Origin: Nemania diffusa
Taxonomy: Eukaryota; Ascomycota; Sordariomycetes; Xylariales; Xylariaceae
Assembly (NCBI GenBank): GCA_038501195.1
Contig: JBBPUQ010000009.1
Span: 248,001 to 312,000 of the forward strand
Direction: 5' to 3'
DNA length: 64,000 nt
In this document: positions 44,652-55,801 of the stretch, in pieces
How the letters are laid out: every line of letters begins with the position of its first letter
How positions within the stretch are numbered: position 1 is the first letter of the stretch
Notes under the pieces: model-generated
Database searches by the model: none
The model's input: only the letters and a program-made list of their open reading frames with translations
What the model was told of the DNA's origin: nothing
Translations under genes and position numbers: made by a program

Positions 44652-46262
44652 ATGATTGGCACTTCATGGCCAGAATACGTCTTCATCCGGATAAGCATTT
44701 GCCTCCTACAGTACACAACTCCAATATGTCTATTATATCTGTTCACGTTGGTCGCCATCAAGGGGGCGGCAGGGGTATTATACTGGACTAGCAGTAGGGT
44801 GGTGATCGGATACTCTATTATCGATGTACTATATGCCCTTCTCATTTACTATCCCTACAACCGCCGTTTGAAACAGGCAGCCGAACATCCACCCCTGCTG
44901 CCTCGCGCCGAACGACGGGTGCTATTTATACGATGCCTAGATAATGTTCCCAACATCGCGAGCTATCTACGGACGTGGTTCCTCGGGGCCGACGAGTCCG
45001 ATATCCGGAAGGACAATGTACGGGAATTCCTCTCGTGGGCATTCTTCGACAGACATCCGGGCAATGAAACTGCCGTGGAACTCGAGGAGCTCGATGAGTA
45101 TCTCGGCGAGGTCGAAAGACGCCTCGGCTATCCACTGCAGCCGGGAAGAGGCAAAGCAAAGAGTTTTCGCTTAACGCTTGACGAGATCGAGGTTAGATAT
45201 AGGAGCGTGGTGTGGTACATCATTATTGGGCTGGTCGATCTCGGCACGCACGTTCAGTTATCGCGCCACGGATTCAGATACTACGCACAGCCAAAGCCTC
45301 ATTCACAGTCGGTGATCCCTATCCGCCTACAGTCGTTATTCACAGAGAAGCGTTCGATTTCCCAGCTGAGCTACTGGTACCGCCCACACACGGCAAAGGA
45401 CAAACTGCCGCTTGTTTTCTTACATGGGATTGGCATCGGACTCTGGCCATATACGCGGTGCTTGTCAAACCTCAACGAGGCCTTTGCCGAGGACGACCAG
45501 ATCGGCATCATCGCACTGGAGTATCTCCCAGTATCGGCACGATTAACCACAGCACCCCTAAGCCAGGCCATTTTTCTCTCCCAGATCACCCTCCTCCTAG
45601 ACGCGCATGGGTGGGACCAATTCGCCGTCCTCGGCCACTCGTATGGAACGACGCTCGCCACTCATATGCTCAAATCGCCTAGTCTGGGCCCACGCATCCA
45701 GTCGGTCGTGTTTGTCGATCCCGTCTGTATCTTATTGCATCTGCCAGACGTGGCCTACAACTTCACGAGGCGCAAACCGCGCAGGGCCAACGAATATCTG
45801 CTATGGTACTTTGCTAGTATGGACCCGGGCGTCGCCCATTGCCTAGGGCGTCACTTCTTCTGGAAAGACAACATCGCTTGGAAAGAGGACTTGATACAGA
45901 TTGTGGAGAAGCCATCTGCTGACAGGGATACGGACAGCGCCGCTCTGTCGAGGAATCTAAGACTACGGAGAGTGGCTGTATGTCTCGCGGAGCGGGATCT
46001 GATAGTTAACACGCCAACCGTGCTGCGGTACCTCCTCAATGACGAGGATTGGATGTCCGCGGGCCATGTCCTTGGCAAGAGCATTTCTGGCAGTACACGA
46101 CAGCCCATAGCTAAGTTCCAGGGAGAGCAGTTCGAGCGGAATGGCATCGAGGTAGTATGGTTTGACGGGCTCGACCACGCGCAGGCCTTCGACGGCAAGG
46201 AGACGTCAGCCCACCTCGCAGCCGTGACTCGGCGCTCTTGCTCACGGGGTCAGCTAAATTAG
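44652..46262 (+). CDS. Membrane-anchored alpha/beta hydrolase
   Basis: Intronless ORF of 536 residues. The N-terminus has two or three hydrophobic segments within about residues 12-75, so the protein is membrane-bound. A linker of about 170 residues follows, then an alpha/beta-hydrolase domain from about 250. The oxyanion-hole motif is LVFLHGIGIGLWPY, the nucleophile elbow is VLGHSYGTTLATHML (Ser about 329), a likely acid is in CLAERDLIVNTP, and the catalytic His is in FDGLDHAQAF near 515. The pattern resembles fungal hydrolases described as hypothetical AB-hydrolase proteins. The substrate, perhaps a lipid or ester given the anchor, is unknown. The gene converges on the cupin gene, with stop codons about 180 bp apart. 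Confidence 0.8.
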   Translation: MIGTSWPEYVFIRISICLLQYTTPICLLYLFTLVAIKGAAGVLYWTSSRVVIGYSIIDVLYALLIYYPYNRRLKQAAEHPPLLPRAERRVLFIRCLDNVPNIASYLRTWFLGADESDIRKDNVREFLSWAFFDRHPGNETAVELEELDEYLGEVERRLGYPLQPGRGKAKSFRLTLDEIEVRYRSVVWYIIIGLVDLGTHVQLSRHGFRYYAQPKPHSQSVIPIRLQSLFTEKRSISQLSYWYRPHTAKDKLPLVFLHGIGIGLWPYTRCLSNLNEAFAEDDQIGIIALEYLPVSARLTTAPLSQAIFLSQITLLLDAHGWDQFAVLGHSYGTTLATHMLKSPSLGPRIQSVVFVDPVCILLHLPDVAYNFTRRKPRRANEYLLWYFASMDPGVAHCLGRHFFWKDNIAWKEDLIQIVEKPSADRDTDSAALSRNLRLRRVAVCLAERDLIVNTPTVLRYLLNDEDWMSAGHVLGKSISGSTRQPIAKFQGEQFERNGIEVVWFDGLDHAQAFDGKETSAHLAAVTRRSCSRGQLN

Positions 46263-46438
46263 ACTAGCTATCTATCTAGACCAAAACACCAATGCAAGCA
46301 ATGAGATATCTACATACCTATAAACTTGAAACCGCGTGATATTTTCTTTTTGCTACAAGCGCGCTGATCGCGGCAATATTATTTCTTCTTCTCTCTGCTA
46401 CAGCCAGCAGCAGCAGCAGCGGGCTAGACTGGATTGAC
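46263..46438. other. Convergent 3' spacer
   Basis: 176 bp between the stop codons of the hydrolase (plus) and cupin (minus) genes, with a short CAG repeat near 46407-46420. Confidence 0.5.
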
Positions 46439-47079
46439 TCAGTCCGCCTTAGCCTGGTCGCCGTCCCACCCCGTCAGATAGACCACGATTGGCTCGGGGC
46501 CGCTGCGCACGAGGATCCACACGACGTCCTCGTCCGTCGCGTTGATCTCCTGGTGCTCTGTCCACGGCGGGATGAAGGCGAAGTCGCCGGCCGCGAGCTC
46601 GTGGCGCTTCAGGTTGTCCTCACCGCCGCCCGTGTTCGTCACGAGGACGCCCCTGCCGGACGCGGCGTATATGATGGTTTCTGAGATGCTAAGATTAGGA
46701 GACCGTGTCATGCCATGTTTTCTGTCTTCTCTTGTAGACGGCGTGATGTAATGTAATGAAATGTAATGAGAAGGCATACCTTGCTCCCCGTGATGGTGCA
46801 CTGCGGATGAGCAGTGAGGCTTTGCCCGCATTACTGCGTCGGTGTTAGTTAGCTCGACCCCTTCGATCCGCAAATGAATTCTGTCTGAGCTGTCTGGGTG
46901 GAATACGGACCCGTGGCACACATCCTATCGCTCTTGCCTATGATGGCGCCTTGGCGGATCATGGGCGAGTCTTTGGACCTCTCGCGCTGGGTCTCGAGGT
47001 CCGTGGCCTTCACGACGGTTATCGCGGATGGCATGATCATGGGCAGTATGTCGGGCAGTAAGGAGAATATCGAAGACAT
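46439..47079 (-). CDS. Small cupin-fold protein
   Basis: Three exons, 47079-46920, 46833-46780 and 46680-46439, give 151 residues in phase. The first intron has a branch sequence GCTAACTAAC and ends GACGCAG; its donor (GTGCCA) is weak, so this junction is the least certain. The second intron has donor GTATGC and joins HHHGEQ to ETIIYAASGRGVLV. The spliced product has the two cupin motifs: SSAVHHHGEQETIIYAASG (His, His, Glu as metal ligands) and AAGDFAFIPPWTEHQE (His). The fold is a single conserved beta-barrel. Enzymatic roles of such proteins range from dioxygenase to isomerase and cannot be assigned here. In-frame Met codons exist at 47133 and 47079, and also within the first 15 residues, so the start is uncertain. 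Confidence 0.75.
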
Positions 47080-47442
47080 TGTGAATAAATGATTGGTGAG
47101 GGCTGTTTCGAAATTTGAAAGATCTGATGCCAAGATGGGTGGGCTTTGTAGTTAGTTTAGGTGATCACCTGAGTTAGTTGGTTGTAGATAGTAGCTAAGT
47201 GAGTAAGTGAGTGAGTGAGAGGTGAGCATCATTGGGTTACCTAAGTAGACTTAGGTAGGGTAGTCGCTGAAATGAGGCCTGATGAGGCGCTGACGCTAAT
47301 GCGCATGGTCTGTGCATTATTTATTCAAGGCAGAAACTGCAACAATTCAATTCGCTAACTACAGATACCAGAGTTATGCTTACCGACCTAAGGGATCATC
47401 TTCAACTCTACCTGCTTGATGTTGTTATTGTTTTTGTTATTG

Positions 47443-47467
47443 TTTTTTTTTTTTTTTTTTTTTTTTT
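47443..47467. repeat. 25-base poly-T run
   Basis: An uninterrupted run of 25 T residues is preceded by TTTTTGTTATTG units. The length makes it prone to slippage and sequencing error. Confidence 0.9.
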
Positions 47468-47856
47468 CCCTCTTCTTTTATGTAATTCGCCTCTTTCCGT
47501 ATAAGTCGCCTCCCTATCTACACCGCGGCAACCTCGCTTTTGAGTCTATCCACCTGCCTACCTAACCTACATGTAGGTGTCGCCTACATAGGTATCTAGT
47601 ACCACTATGTTGTTTTCAATGGGCCGACGCTATATCTACGAAATACGGCTCGTGAATGATGACTTGCAGGTTAGCGCCCAGGATGTCCCTGGCTTCGTCT
47701 CCCTGCTGCCCGGGCGGTCAGGAATGCTGCGACCTAGCAAAGCAGCCTCCGATCTCTGTCCATCATCCTTCCGGCATCCGAGTTTAGCGTCGATGTGAAC
47801 GCATTAGCGACATGTTAAAATCTATTTCCAGCATATAGGATCTTGTTAACTTAGTT

Positions 47857-47880
47857 ACCTACCTACCTACATAGGTAGGT
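47857..47880. repeat. CCTA/TAGG inverted repeat
   Basis: Several ACCT units are followed almost at once by ATAGGTAGGT, giving a perfect hairpin arm of about nine bases with a short loop. It is one of many CCTA/TAGG clusters in the window. Confidence 0.75.
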
Positions 47881-49724
47881 ATGTACCTGCACTACCTATG
47901 TGCATTGTAGGTAAGTACTTCGTTACTACCCAAATCCTATACCTATAAGCCGCACAGACGACATGATATACCTATCTACCTATTGCTGTCGAAGAAATCC
48001 TCCTCGAGTTAGCCCGTCACTGTGGTCGGTACCTAGCAACCTGTGCAAGTCGCATTTGTTGTACCTAATTGTCGTTCGCATTTACCTAATGTATGGGATA
48101 TACATATGAGGTTTTGCGTGCGACGCCTGGTCCGGATCTCAACATCTCACCTATATGTGCTTGTTACAGGTCATGCACTCTTGCGGCTCAATGACAGCAA
48201 TAAGCAGAGAACTCTAGGCTATAAGTGTATAACTCGTAAGACAGTGTAACTGCAACGGGCCGATTCAGGAAGGGCCTCTTCGTGTCCAGGTAATTACGAG
48301 AATCTTATCCTGAAAAACAAGAATATGTGAAGTTATTAGGCCATATAGAAACGGATAACCTACTAGATGCAGTTATAGTGTCAGGTACACAGAAGTAGTG
48401 TTAGGTAGAATTGGAAGGTGACAAACCTCTCCTGTGGCAGCAGCGCCAGGTGCACGAGTGGGTATTCTCCACTATAGCTAAGTACCTGCCTACCTAATCA
48501 ACCTTGAACCATCACCTGAGGGTCTCAGGGTCTCGTCTATCAATCAAAATCAACTGTCTGCTACTGCCACGGTTATATGGTGCTAGCCTTCCACCAGTCA
48601 GTGCACTGCACTTTTATCTCTAAGTCAACTCCCGGGCTGAGATTGTTTCATAACGTAAGCTTGGCTTTCTCTAGGCCCTTTCGATTTCTCGTGCCACCTT
48701 CCTGCGTTGGTCACAACCCCACCAGCTCTGCCGTAGCTCTCCCGTAGCTCCGCCGTAGCTCTCTCGCTCGCTCTACCTCTGTGGTCCGGTCTACCTACCT
48801 CTACCTACCTAGTCCACCTACCCAAGTCTGCCTGTACCAGTCGATCAATGTTCTTTTTTATCTCGACGACGGCCAGCCATCCCAGATATTCCTCCATAGG
48901 ATCCAATAAACACCAAGCTATTAGCCCACACAAGCTTCTGGCGCCTCTAACACCTCTTTCCTGATTCGTGTTGCCAATCATACTGAAGCTCCCGTGACTC
49001 GTAAGCGGCCCCGGGACGTGCAGGGAAACGCGACCACGTAATCGGTTCATGCTCGAGCCCGCTCGCATCCTGCTAGCCCAAGCCGCTGCTCGTGTCCCGG
49101 ATACGCTGTGTCCTGCGTATAGATATATACCCAAGCCGCTGGACCGTAAACCACCATCTAGCATATTCTTCTCGATTCTCGACTCCTGGTCTCGAAGGGC
49201 CGTTTGCAGCCATCAGAGGCACATAGCCCATAAGCAAGCACATTGGGCCTCTTTCCCACACCGCGTGATACCGGTAGATCTTGGTCTGCCACGTCTCTCG
49301 CTCTAGATCCAATCAGCTCATCTCGTTTTTGGCCAATACCACATGTCACCCTCCTCCCCCAGAGCAACGCCGTTGAGCCTGACAAATCCTGCGCCCAGTT
49401 CATGGTATTTCTCTACCGAGTAATGCCCATATCATTGGCTGCAGCTCTCGTGGCGTTGACGACCTTGTCCTTGAGGACGAGGAGTGTCTAAATCGCTCTA
49501 AATACACCCAAGTCCGCTAGCACTCACGGCCGTCCCAGCTCCACGGTATAAGGCACTTCCGTCTTCCCAGCAATATCTTATATTCCTCAGCATCGTGTGT
49601 ATAACAGCACGCTGAAATTCCTTCGAAATGGAGAGTCACACTGCCGGCAAGTCACCACTATGCGATACGGGTTGCCGTGCCCGCTCGACTGCCATCTAAC
49701 TGAAAGCCCTTTACCAACACTAAC

Positions 49725-51362
49725 ATGACCATTTCAGACTCGGGCTCTGTTTGCGCCTCGACATCTTCGGTCACACCTCATCATCGCCCCGGGTTGCTCG
49801 AGCTGCCAACGGAGTTGATTGATACAATCTTTTCATATCTTACGCCGCTTGAGATTGTTAGACTCTCTCTAGTATGCCGCAACCTCCTTAGCCATGCTAT
49901 GAATGACATACATTGGCATCGGCACGTGTTATCGAGTCTACCAGGGAACAAAATTAAATCGCCGTATCCCTGCAAAACCTGGCGTGAATTATTCGTGGCC
50001 CACCACCAGTATTGGTTCTTGACCAAATACAAGGTTTGGTTCTGTGACCGCTCACTGACCGGCCAGATGGTCATCGCCAGGTACGATGAACGGCGAGGCT
50101 GCATTGAGGGCTACCAGCTTCTCGCTATACGGTCTCGAGATGGGAGCGAACCTTGGGCCGCTGACCCGAATGTCCATATTCACCACTTCGAACCTAATGT
50201 GAAGCTACATCTCGACAAGCCAATCCTTCAATTCAACGTCGACAGCTTGGAAAACCTTATGCGCATTTCACTATCATCGTCAGATTCAAAAACACGCCCC
50301 GCGCGCCGCTTCTTCCCAGAGCACCCGATGCGGTACAGCCACGGATCAGATCCCAGATTCAGCACATTTGTGCTCGCAAAGCCTCTTGAGGAACAAGGTT
50401 TAGATGACCATATGGTGGATCATTTCCCCTACGGTCTCGTTTGGCCGCCGCCCACCATCCCCGCGACACACAGGGTTCTTGGCCACCCTGCTGACATTGC
50501 CGGGGGTCCGACTCACGACTTAATAACCTCATCGAGATGGAGGCCGTCTAACCGCGCGGAGGTTTCCAATCTAACGTTTCGAATACGCCAATGGATGGAA
50601 TTAGGTCCGCCGACGATAGGGTTTCATATTGGTGAGGAGATTGTAACATATTCAACACTCGATCCGGAATTGTAGTAAGTAATGACTAGTCCCGTTTTAC
50701 TCTGGCCGTTCCTACTAGCGAATATCTCCGGTGTGAGCTATAATTCTATCTTAAGCGCCCCTCATTCGCCCGAAACACTTATCAAACTTGCTTTGAGAAC
50801 TGACCCAGAATTCCGCAGCACTCCAACGCCGGAGCGACCTTGGAGGGGTATTTGGGTTGGTGACTACAGTGTGCACGGCTGCGAATTTCTTCTCATCAAT
50901 CAACCTGACGTCGACGAAGAAGGCTACCAAGAACCCCTCGTGAGGCTTGACAGCGAAAGCGATGAAGAATTTGAGGCACGGTTCCGGACAGAGAAAGTCT
51001 ATCGCGGCCGATTGGAAGCAATCAAGCTCACGGGTGATCCTAATGTTCCCCGGGGCGAATACACCTTCTTGGCAGCTGATCTAGGGGTGGATGGATTTGT
51101 TGGCATCGCGCAAGGACCTCCCTTTCAAGGTGCTAGAGTTGTAAAAAGCCAAGGCCATGTTGCTGGGGTCGGATTTATGGGCGGTGAGATTATTCACTCA
51201 CCCCATGCTTAGTAGTTGACGCTGACAGACTTTCCAGATAAGTACATCGAATCACAGCTGATCCTTGTATCCCATAATCGATTGGCGCAGCATTGGGTCG
51301 AGTTTGGACACATTAGTTTCTTCGAAAGGATTGATATCAACCAGTTCCTTGTTCCAGCATGA
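49725..51362 (+). CDS. F-box protein
   Basis: Three exons, 49725-50674, 50819-51183 and 51238-51362, give 479 residues. The first intron (donor GTAAGT, 144 bp) ends CCGCAG and restores YTPTPERPWRGIWVGDYSVH. The second (donor GTGAGA, branch GCTGAC, 54 bp) restores GDKYIESQLILVSHNRLAQHW. Without it the frame would stop 29 bases later. The F-box lies at about residues 24-65 (LLELPTELIDTIFSYLTPLE, then VCRNLLSHAM). The remainder matches a fungal F-box class with conserved RGIWVGDYS, a segment around GYQEPLVRLDSESDEEFE and the C-terminal FGHISFFERIDINQFL. F-box proteins bring substrates to SCF ubiquitin ligases through Skp1. The target is unknown. Confidence 0.88.
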
Positions 51363-52828
51363 ATAGGTCAAGACTCTAGACATTATATAATATGCCAATA
51401 CTACGCCATGCGATCTGCTATAGTCGCGCAAATAATAGCAATCATATCCCAAAGGAGACATTAATATGTCTCAGTATGTTTTAATACTACCGAACTAGGT
51501 ATGTACCTGTGTAGGTATATACATTCATAGATGCACAGTACACATATAGCTTGTAGGGACTGTACGTATCTGTACAGATCCATGCTGCTGTAGGTACTTG
51601 TTATAGGTAGCTGAATGACAACGAGACTAAATACAGGATGTAACTTTATCGGGGAGCTAGGAGAGGTTTTTGTCGGCCGAAGTCGAGCTGTGAAAGCTAT
51701 GAGACTGTTAATCAAGTGAAATTGAGGACCGTGTAATTTATCACTTACTTAAGAGTAGATCTCTCGTTTTTGCGGCATGGCCCAACAATAGCACATAACA
51801 CCGTTGTTGTTATCATTTTCGACCTCCGAGCACCTTGGCACCGGTTTTGGACATGTCCGCGCTAAGTTCGCCTTGTAGCCATAGTTGCAGCTTAAGTGAA
51901 AGTCAACTGTCCTCTAGGATTTTTAGAAGGCATCGTATAACTATAGTATGTATGTTTAGAACTTGCTCCTACTGCAGTTAGAAGGGGGGAGAATCGTATC
52001 GAGCAAACTAGGGCGGATAGTGACGTGGTCGTATTCTGGCTGGCATAGTCGAGGGCGCCGTGGTATTCGGTCTTAAGCGGATCGCTTGCGTAGTATAGAA
52101 AACGTCGGAATGGTTTGATTCCCAGCTCTAGGAGTTTTTACCGCTGGCAATATATTTTGGGGTTTCGCTCCTTAATAACTGCAGCAACTGCAGTAGAACC
52201 TGTCAATAGTTAGTAAATGTCGATTTGCCCTCGGAATGGAGGAGAATATTACATGCATGGTGTGTTATTTTCTCTGGGCTAAATGTTTGGGTTTAGTACG
52301 AGGGGAAATAATGATTGATTAGTTCTTGTCGAACGTTGTCTTATCTCGTTTTTCATTTGCTTCTATTTCAGTGATGCCTTTAACGAAGCACAATGGCTTT
52401 TCTGTTATGTTTATTACAAGCGGGCGGTTTCTCGTGATCTTGAGGCTGTTGGATTGCAAGGTGATAATTATGTTGTAGAAGAGATGGAGAAAGACCTGGC
52501 AACAGCCTATGGCTTGTGCCTTTCCCCACAGGGCCATGATGGTCTACCGTGACTACCTAGGTATTATCCCTCCGTCGTAAACTTTGTTTTACTTACTGCT
52601 GACTACACCTGCAAATTCGGCCGTCCACTGACGCCACTTCCTCGCAAATTATAAAGTTCATCAATGGGTGGCTACGAGAGCTGTGGCTGCCGTTATAACC
52701 TTCCATCGGGCAGTTACAGTTAAAAACAGAGAAGTCCCCTCTCTCTCAACAAAACACCAAACTTACCTCAAACCTATCTTTTTAATATCATTATTACTCA
52801 CACTACCTACTATTGAACGCATTTTAAA
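51363..52828. other. Intergenic, no gene seen
   Basis: About 1.5 kb of AT-rich sequence. It contains CCTA-type units at 51495-51520 and small ORFs on the minus strand (51461-51715, 52319-52537) without recognisable character. The last 150 bp probably hold the promoter of the next gene. Confidence 0.45.
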
Positions 52829-53368
52829 ATGCGGCACCAGTTTCGAAACTTAGCACCTGTGGACATACGCAAGACAGAGAATATTTTATTCCCGCTCTGG
52901 GGTGTGCAATGTTTAATAACATTAGTACTGGCTGTTCTATACAGCTGGCGAATAGGGCTTTCCATATTTATAGCTGCGACAACCTTGACAGGAATCTTGA
53001 TTGCTTGGGCGGATATTGATGTACGGTGTGGTTTCCCATTCCCTGGTCCCCGATTGACAACCAACTTCGATCAATCCTGCCAAAACGAGACACTGGAGAT
53101 GCAGCCAATACGGGATGAAGGAATGGGTTGCAGAAATTGTCGTATGCCATACAGCAACAGTTCGACGTATGGCTACTGTCCTGTAAATGGTGAAGCATCT
53201 CCAGACAACAACCCCCCTCCGTATAGCACTTTACCAGCGCCCAACAATTCAATTCCCACCAATTATGATGCGTTAGCGATACATCACCTCACGGATGGCA
53301 AGCCTGCAGAGCCTTCAGAACACGCACGCTCACCGACAGGGCAGAAAGACAGAATCCATATCGGTTGA
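52829..53368 (+). CDS. Small uncharacterised two-span membrane protein
   Basis: Intronless ORF of 179 residues. Two hydrophobic segments at about residues 22-42 and 45-62 (LWGVQCLITLVLAVLYSW and LSIFIAATTLTGILIAWA) form a hairpin. A hydrophilic tail follows, with a CRNC motif (about 111), a PPPY motif in DNNPPPYSTLPAP and no further domain. A PPxY motif of this kind can recruit WW-domain ubiquitin ligases such as Rsp5, which would suit an adaptor. That is inference from one motif. I recognise no family. Confidence 0.55.
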   Translation: MRHQFRNLAPVDIRKTENILFPLWGVQCLITLVLAVLYSWRIGLSIFIAATTLTGILIAWADIDVRCGFPFPGPRLTTNFDQSCQNETLEMQPIRDEGMGCRNCRMPYSNSSTYGYCPVNGEASPDNNPPPYSTLPAPNNSIPTNYDALAIHHLTDGKPAEPSEHARSPTGQKDRIHIG

Positions 53369-55801
53369 ATATACGGGCAATTCGTCTACAACTCCGGCAT
53401 TTCCATGCCAGGTTGTGTCTGTGTATGATAGCAGAAGGGGATCATGTTAAGCCATATCGGCATATCACAGGCTTCATAGCTTATCATCAGCTGGCAGTCT
53501 TTTCCAATTTTAAATCAACAACTTCCATCTCTCAACTACAGGCTTAGCAATATACGTTTAATAGGTGGTTATACAGGCCTACAGGGCCCACCACACAACT
53601 TCTGCGCTACGACGCGCACTTCTCGAGGCGCGGTCGCAGCTGGTTGCGGCACTGTTTTTGCCCGCCCGCTTCCCTTGTGGCTGGCGGAAAGCTATGGATT
53701 GAAAGCTAGGAGAGCGGGTTGTGTTTTTTGGTTTTTTTGGTTTTAGTTTGGGCTGTTTTGGGCTAGTCGTAAAGACCGGGGTAATGCTCATGGTAACGAT
53801 TGTTGGCGGTGATAATCATCGGCTTGGGGATCGCTACCGCGGTAGCCATTACTAGAGGGTTTTGGCTTGCCGTTGTTGGTGCCGCCGTCGCCGCTGTGGC
53901 GGGGTTCGTGATCATCTTCGCGATCGTGTGGCTCTGGCTTTTCGGCCTGCTTCTTCGCCAGCTAGGCCGCATGGCACCAGGCGCTCTCGAATTGCTCGCC
54001 GAGCCATATATCGGTCTCGTAGACGATTTGGCAGCCAGATGGGCGGATATCCGACGGCGGTTCGAGGAGAGAAGGGGCTTGGGAACCCTCCCTAAAGTTA
54101 CCCCCACCCTCTTCCGCCACCTCCCTTTCTCTTCTCTCCTCCGATCACCACCACCACCTGTATGTTGGGAGCAAGGGCTTGGGAACCCAAAGTTACCCTC
54201 GTGTCTTTTTATGTCATAAGTAGGGTTTGGTATCCTTACAGACTACCCCAACAAACATCATAATACTTAGCGTTAGAGTCAGCGTTAAAATCTACAATTC
54301 TATAAGATAGCTTTGGGATCTTGTGTCAGAGGAGGAAGTCACAGAGTGAATAGAAGTCCTGTCGCAGCTAGGTAGAAGGTGTAGTATAGGGCTCAATAGA
54401 TAGATTCATTGATTCCTGACCTCCTAGATCTATTAGGTGGACCGAAGGTCCCTTATATATAGCCATATCCCTAGATATAACCACCCTATAGGGTCTTGTT
54501 ACTTTATCACCTGACATCTTGACACATCCAGTAGTGGTAGTACAGCCCACACTGTCTCAGTACTTCTCAGGGCTGGCCACAGCTCGAAAACATAGTGATT
54601 TCTGAGCCGTCACTCAAGTCCTTAAGCTCACAAGAGACGAATTAACAAACAGAAGCACAAACAGAAAGATGCCAGCTATATACATCATCTTCTAATCTTT
54701 CAGTTAGCCCTCATCTTGCCCAAATTATATCTTACGGTCTATTCGGCGAATTAATTAATAAAAAGGGAAACAGGCGTCTTAGGAATACCGTCAGTATATG
54801 GCGACTAAGAAATATACAACATATTCTCTGTATTTGAAGGAGTCGGCCATAAGCTGGGAGGTATTGTGGGGTATGGATGTAGTTGTAGTAGGAATACATT
54901 ATACCAACACCCATTTTTTTGCTCATGAGTTGTAAATAAATCTCTCTTTTTCCGAGATACGAAATTTGGATAGTCTTAGTCTAGCTGAGGGGCAAGCACC
55001 GCTCCTGCCTCGGTCCATACTAGACGAGTACTGTACTACGCTGTTGATTATAGTATATAGGTACCTCCTAGGCTAGCACTTCAATATAATGAAAATTTAT
55101 AACTAAGACCTGATTTAAACAAGTGCTTTTAAAAAAGGTAGATTTTAAGACTACTTACTGCATTAACTACCGAAGCAGAGACATATGTGGTGCAATAATT
55201 ATTATAAGCTTTTACAATAATAGCTTAAAATTACAATTATAATTTCATGGATATAATTGTAATGGGCTACTGTTATCTTTGCAGATGCCCATCTAAGATA
55301 CCTATATCGTACAGTATACGCAGCATGCAACACTGAAATTAAGGTGTGGTCCATGCGCGGAATCCCTGTCGTGTTCCGTCTTAGTGGTCGACGTCATTCA
55401 ATTTTCTTTCTACCCAGCATAGCATCAGACATCAGAACAGGCAACTTATCTAATACAGCAAGACTTCATTCATGTGCCAAATTCGAGCTTAAAAGTAAAA
55501 TCATAGAAGCATAGCATTTTCGTGTATTTTTTCGCCTTCGAGATTTGCTTTATCTCACCACTATCCAACTAGCTAGGTTCTGTCTAGACTCTACACAACC
55601 GTATACCTAGGCTCTAGATCCGGTCTACCAAGCCACGCATTAGAATCAAGTCTAAGACAGCAAACCGAGCAACAAAGACTTGGTGCCATATATCTGCGCG
55701 CCCAGATCAGCCCGGGGATCGCTCCCCGTCAAGGTTTCCACCCTTCATCTCATCTCACCTCAGCCGCCCACCGCACATCCTAGATAGTGCGACCCCCAAG
55801 A
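53369..55801. other. Gene-poor stretch, one hydrophobic ORF without a start
   Basis: A plus-strand open frame at 53797-54219 encodes strongly hydrophobic helices followed by MAPGALELLAEPYIGLVDDL, but a stop lies just upstream and there is no ATG before the helices. Two near-copies of GGCTTGGGAACCC followed by AAAGTTACCC lie at 54075-54106 and 54175-54201. The rest is AT-rich. The last 150 bp are probably the promoter of the DUF1769 gene. Confidence 0.4.

Larger units (their letters stand above)
47080..49724. other. Gene-poor stretch of about 2.6 kb rich in CCTA/TAGG repeats
   Basis: It holds the cupin promoter, a 25-base T run, a pyrimidine-rich stretch and many CCTA/TAGG units (47560-47600, 47855-47975, 48480-48500, 48780-48830). 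Overlapping minus-strand ORFs at 48805-49403 lie opposite a CT-rich, probable promoter region of the F-box gene and are not convincing. Confidence 0.45.

Noticed and set aside
48805..49403. Overlapping minus-strand ORFs upstream of the F-box gene
   Set aside because: They overlap each other in different frames, and composition follows the CT-rich promoter on the other strand.
53763..54107. 114-codon minus-strand ORF opposite the hydrophobic frame
   Set aside because: Ser/Ala/Thr/Arg-rich composition typical of the antisense of a hydrophobic coding stretch.
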